The notes below the pieces were generated by a model. It was not told where the DNA came from. It did not search any database and saw nothing but the letters and a program-made list of their open reading frames with translations. Made by a program: the position numbers and the translations under genes. Below are positions 31,619 through 34,146 of a stretch of DNA of 34,146 nt, piece after piece; the first letter of the stretch is position 1, and every line of letters starts with the position of its first letter. Origin of the DNA: Specibacter cremeus (GTDB lineage: Bacteria; Actinomycetota; Actinomycetes; Actinomycetales; Micrococcaceae); contig NZ_RWKQ01000050.1 in the NCBI RefSeq assembly GCF_003946885.1, forward strand, positions 1 through 34,146. The letters run 5' to 3'.

Positions 31619-32389
31619 GTGTCTGAGCAGGAGCCCGAGGAAACGAGCACTGAGCTGGATCAGGACACTGTGGTTGACGCCACCGGTGCCGACCTTTTCG
31701 CGCCCGAAATCGCCGCCGCGGACGCCGCCGCAGACGAGGAAACCGCTGAATCCGCGGAGCCCGCCGAGCCGGTGGAGGATCCCGCCGAGGTGGCCGCCGA
31801 GGAGTTCAAGGCCAAGCTGCGCCGCCAGGAGGGCGAGTGGTACGTCATCCACTCCTACGCCGGCTACGAGAACCGCGTGAAGGCGAACCTGGAGACCCGT
31901 GCGCAGTCGCTGAACATGGAGGACCACATCTTCGAGATTCAGGTGCCCATGGAGGAAGTGGTCGAGATCAAGAACGCCCAGCGCAAGGTCGTCAACCGCG
32001 TGCGCATCCCCGGCTACGTGCTGGTCCGCATGGACCTGACGGACGCCTCGTGGGGCGTCGTGCGGCACACGCCGGGCGTCACCGGTTTCGTCGGCAACGC
32101 CCACAACCCGGTGCCGCTGCGCCTGGACGAGGTCTTCTCCATGCTGGCCCCGGTCTTCGAGGAGCAGCGTGCCGAGGCGACCGGCGTCCCGCTGCGTCAC
32201 CACCCGGCCGACGCGTTGATCGACTTCGAGGTCGGCGAATCGGTCATCGTCAAGGAGGGCCCCTTCGAGACCCTGCCGGCCACGATCTCCGAGATCAAGC
32301 CCGAGTCCCAGCAGCTGGTCGTGCTCGTCTCCATCTTCGAGCGTGAAACCCCCGTCACGCTCGCATTCAACCAGGTGACCAAGATCTAG
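31619..32389 (+). CDS. nusG: Transcription termination/antitermination factor NusG
   Basis: 256 aa. A long acidic, alanine/glutamate-rich N-terminal extension (about residues 1-70) precedes the NGN domain ([20 protein letters not shown] at about 75-94) and the C-terminal KOW domain ([21 protein letters not shown]). The extension is usual in actinobacterial NusG. NusG binds RNA polymerase and affects pausing, termination and coupling to ribosomes. Start GTG at 31619 with GGAGAAAC just upstream. Its TAG stop is part of the CTAG edge of hairpin element copy C. Confidence 0.97.
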   Translation: MSEQEPEETSTELDQDTVVDATGADLFAPEIAAADAAADEETAESAEPAEPVEDPAEVAAEEFKAKLRRQEGEWYVIHSYAGYENRVKANLETRAQSLNMEDHIFEIQVPMEEVVEIKNAQRKVVNRVRIPGYVLVRMDLTDASWGVVRHTPGVTGFVGNAHNPVPLRLDEVFSMLAPVFEEQRAEATGVPLRHHPADALIDFEVGESVIVKEGPFETLPATISEIKPESQQLVVLVSIFERETPVTLAFNQVTKI

Positions 32390-32453
32390 TCCCCACTTGC
32401 CGGCCGGGAAAATCGCTGGCGCGATTTCCCGGGAACCTGGCAAGTGTGGGCCC
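32386..32453. repeat. CTAG-hairpin element, copy C
   Basis: 68 nt from CTAGTCCCCAC to GTGTGGGCCC. Nested pairing: CCCACTTGCC with GGCAAGTGTGGG, then GGGAAAATCGC with GCGATTTCCC closing a TGGC loop. Edges and loop match copies A and B, while the stem sequence is different yet still paired. It begins at the nusG stop codon and lies between nusG and rplK. Confidence 0.8.
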
Positions 32454-32581
32454 AACCCACAATTTTCGTTGTCGTCCGGCTCGCTTGGCCGGATGCGCAG
32501 CGGCCGGCCGGACGCCATCCGGCCACCCACCTGGGGGGCGCTCCGGCTCCCCGGGAAAGTCATTGAGAGAAGGACCCTACA

Positions 32582-33013
32582 TTGGCTCCCAAGAAGAAGG
32601 TCACCGGCCTCATCAAGCTGCAGATCCAGGCAGGCGCCGCCAACCCGGCCCCGCCCATCGGTCCCGCGCTTGGCCAGCACGGTGTCAACATCATGGAATT
32701 CTGCAAGGCGTACAACGCCGCCACGGAATCCCAGCGCGGAAACGTCATCCCGGTGGAGATCACGGTCTACGAGGACCGTTCCTTCACCTTCATCACCAAG
32801 ACCCCGCCGGCCGCCGAGCTCATCAAGAAGGCTGCAGGCGTTGCCAAGGGTTCGGCCACCCCGCACACCGTCAAGGTTGCCCACCTGACCCGCGCCCAGG
32901 TCAACGAGATCGCCACCCAGAAGCTGGTCGACCTCAACGCCAACGACGTCGAGGCCGCGGCCAAGATCATCGCCGGCACCGCCCGCTCGATGGGCATCAC
33001 CGTCGAAGCGTAG
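32582..33013 (+). CDS. rplK: 50S ribosomal protein L11
   Basis: 143 aa. L11 sits at the GTPase centre of the large subunit with 23S r[20 protein letters not shown] (about residues 21-37) is the usual N-domain motif, and the C-terminal RNA-binding domain ends with [14 protein letters not shown]. The start is TTG at 32582 (translated MAPKKK), with GAGAAGGA about 8 nt upstream. 192 bp separate it from nusG, mostly filled by hairpin copy C and GC-rich stems. The last four codons and stop are repeated downstream (33086-33101). Confidence 0.97.
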   Translation: MAPKKKVTGLIKLQIQAGAANPAPPIGPALGQHGVNIMEFCKAYNAATESQRGNVIPVEITVYEDRSFTFITKTPPAAELIKKAAGVAKGSATPHTVKVAHLTRAQVNEIATQKLVDLNANDVEAAAKIIAGTARSMGITVEA

Positions 33014-33101
33014 CGTGTAACGAACGGTGAGGCCGAGGAACGAGGCACTCACCGGAAGTGAAGCGCGACGGCTTCGACGAATGAACACCGTCGAAGCGTA
33101 G
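32998..33101. repeat. 16-bp direct repeat at the rplK 3' end
   Basis: CACCGTCGAAGCGTAG occurs at 32998-33013 (end of rplK) and again at 33086-33101, 72 bp apart. The second copy follows ATGAA, making a tiny frame M-N-T-V-E-A-stop. The DNA between contains CGGTGAG/CTCACCG arms, a local hairpin. Confidence 0.75.
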
Positions 33102-33113
33102 GCTTCACGCCCC

Positions 33114-33138
33114 GGTGGTCGAGCCTGTCGAGACCACC
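33114..33138. repeat. Dispersed repeat GGTGGTCGAGCCTGTCGAG-AC, copy 2, with full hairpin
   Basis: Identical to 25602-25622 over 21 bp; here GGTGGTC (33114-33120) pairs with GACCACC (33132-33138), forming a complete hairpin. It lies in the 248-bp rplK-rplA gap and may dampen or process the transcript. Confidence 0.7.
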
Positions 33139-33261
33139 AGTCACCACCAAAATCATAAAGAACGACGGCGATCCCCTCACCTTGTGTGAGTGGGCGGCGT
33201 ACGTAGTGGCAGGGCCCGCGCGGTCCAGATGACCACAACTGCACAAGGAGAAACCAGCAGC

Positions 33262-33969
33262 ATGGCAAAGCGCAGCAAAGCATACAAGGCGGCCGAGGCC
33301 AAGATCGATGCGGACAAGGTTTACGCACCGTTCGAGGCCATCACGCTCGCCAAGGACACGAACCCGTCCAAGTTCGACGCCACCGTCGAGGTCGCGTTCC
33401 GCCTGGGCGTCGACCCCCGCAAGGCCGACCAGATGATCCGCGGCACCGTCAACCTGCCGCACGGCACGGGCAAGACCGCCCGCGTCCTCGTGTTCGCCAC
33501 GGGTGAGCGTGCCGAGGCCGCCATCGCCGCCGGCGCCGACTTCGTGGGCACCGACGACCTGATCGAGAAGATCCAGGGCGGCTGGACCGACTTCGACGCC
33601 GCCGTCGCCACCCCGGACCTCATGGGCAAGGTCGGCCGCCTCGGCAAGATCCTCGGCCCGCGCAACCTGATGCCGAACCCGAAGACGGGCACCGTGACGA
33701 ACGACGTCGCCAAGGCCGTCACCGATATCAAGGGCGGCAAGATCGACTTCCGCGTCGACAAGCACTCGAACCTGCACTTCATCATCGGCAAGGTGTCCTT
33801 TGACGCCGTCAAGCTGGCCGAGAACTACGCAGCGACGCTGGACGAGGTGCTCCGCCTGAAGCCGTCGGCCGCCAAGGGCCGTTACCTGCAGAAGGCCACG
33901 GTCTCCACCACGTTCGGTCCCGGCATCCCCGTCGACCCGGCCGTCACGAAGGTCATCATCGAGGCCTAG
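33262..33969 (+). CDS. rplA: 50S ribosomal protein L1
   Basis: 235 aa. L1 forms the mobile stalk by the E site and often represses its own operon by binding the mRNA. The conserved [11 protein letters not shown] and [18 protein letters not shown] segments are intact. ATG at 33262 follows AAGGAG at 11-12 nt. The 248-bp gap behind rplK is unusually long for this pair and holds repeats. Confidence 0.97.
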   Translation: MAKRSKAYKAAEAKIDADKVYAPFEAITLAKDTNPSKFDATVEVAFRLGVDPRKADQMIRGTVNLPHGTGKTARVLVFATGERAEAAIAAGADFVGTDDLIEKIQGGWTDFDAAVATPDLMGKVGRLGKILGPRNLMPNPKTGTVTNDVAKAVTDIKGGKIDFRVDKHSNLHFIIGKVSFDAVKLAENYAATLDEVLRLKPSAAKGRYLQKATVSTTFGPGIPVDPAVTKVIIEA

Positions 33970-33983
33970 GGGGCGACCCGCTT

Positions 33984-34019
33984 GATGGGCCGGTGCAGCG
34001 TCTGCTGCACCGGCCCATC
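33984..34019 (+). terminator. Strong stem-loop after rplA
   Basis: GATGGGCCGGTGCAGC (33984-33999) pairs perfectly with 34004-34019 over 16 bp, 4-nt loop, starting 14 nt after the rplA stop. It is followed by GCTTGT, not a full T tract. It most likely ends the rplK-rplA transcript. In the remaining bases to 34146 I see no gene; it may be the leader of rplJ, but no L10-leader features were recognised. Confidence 0.7.
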
Positions 34020-34146
34020 GCTTGTACGCCCAGCATGGGCATTTGCTTGGAGGTGAAGGTCCTCTCTGGAGGAGAAGGTGGTTTAACTTCTAGCCAATGG
34101 CAACTGCGTCACCGTGAGGTGGGGTGGGAAGGAAGCCGGAGGCAAA

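Noticed and set aside
34020-34146. Possible L10 leader RNA or start of rplJ
   Set aside because: Position fits, but I could not identify the leader's conserved features or a start codon before the window ends.

Overview
High-GC actinobacterial chromosome, most likely Arthrobacter or a close relative in the Micrococcaceae. This rests on composition, GTG/TTG starts, SD-less promoters with the -10 placed 6-7 nt before the start codon, and marker genes: mycothiol synthase (mshD), a GlnR-type orphan regulator beside mshD, GAF-ANTAR proteins, a fused Nudix/histidine-phosphatase (MutT1 type) behind ppk1, and the order aspC / tRNA-Trp / secE-nusG-rplK-rplA. The genus is inferred; no database was consulted.

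Layout. 1-2.4 kb: an AlkZ-like winged-helix protein (possible DNA glycosylase) and a membrane fatty-acid desaturase. 2.5-5.2 kb (minus): aspartate-semialdehyde dehydrogenase and two tandem GAF-ANTAR regulators. 5.3-9.9 kb: a LacI-type regulator facing a minus-strand operon of NCS2 nucleobase permease, a deaminase-like amidohydrolase and a TauE/SafE permease; this looks like a transport and deamination module for a purine-like or other N-heterocyclic compound. 9.94-10.62 kb: long non-coding region with several dyads. 10.6-12.4 kb: membrane protein translationally coupled to a second desaturase. 12.4-13.8 kb (minus): thyA-dfrA. 14.1-18.3 kb (minus): mshD, ppk1 and mutT1-like. 18.6-22.2 kb: glnR, and divergently a membrane protein, a 37-aa membrane peptide, a nitrobindin-like protein and a YgfZ-type folate-binding protein. 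22.3-24.4 kb: PadR regulator with a DHA2 drug exporter. 24.4-25.5 kb: pfkA. 25.6-29.5 kb: two minus-strand membrane proteins (one with a PspC domain) divergent from a PspC-histidine kinase and a LuxR-type response regulator, a likely envelope-stress system. 29.6-34 kb: aminotransferase, tRNA-Trp, secE, nusG, rplK, rplA.

Most genes are conserved core or common accessory genes. The less ordinary content is in the DNA between and inside them: a family of three dispersed hairpin elements that all begin CTAG-W-CCCCAC and share the loop region ATCGCTGGCGCGAT while their stems co-vary; other unrelated large palindromes between genes; a perfect 20-bp-stem palindrome inside the LacI gene; a duplicated rplK 3' end; and strong operator-like palindromes before the purine-type operon and the PadR gene. 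No CRISPR, prophage, insertion sequence or obvious defence system was seen. The best candidates for new biology are the LacI/NCS2/amidohydrolase/TauE module and the CTAG-hairpin family.
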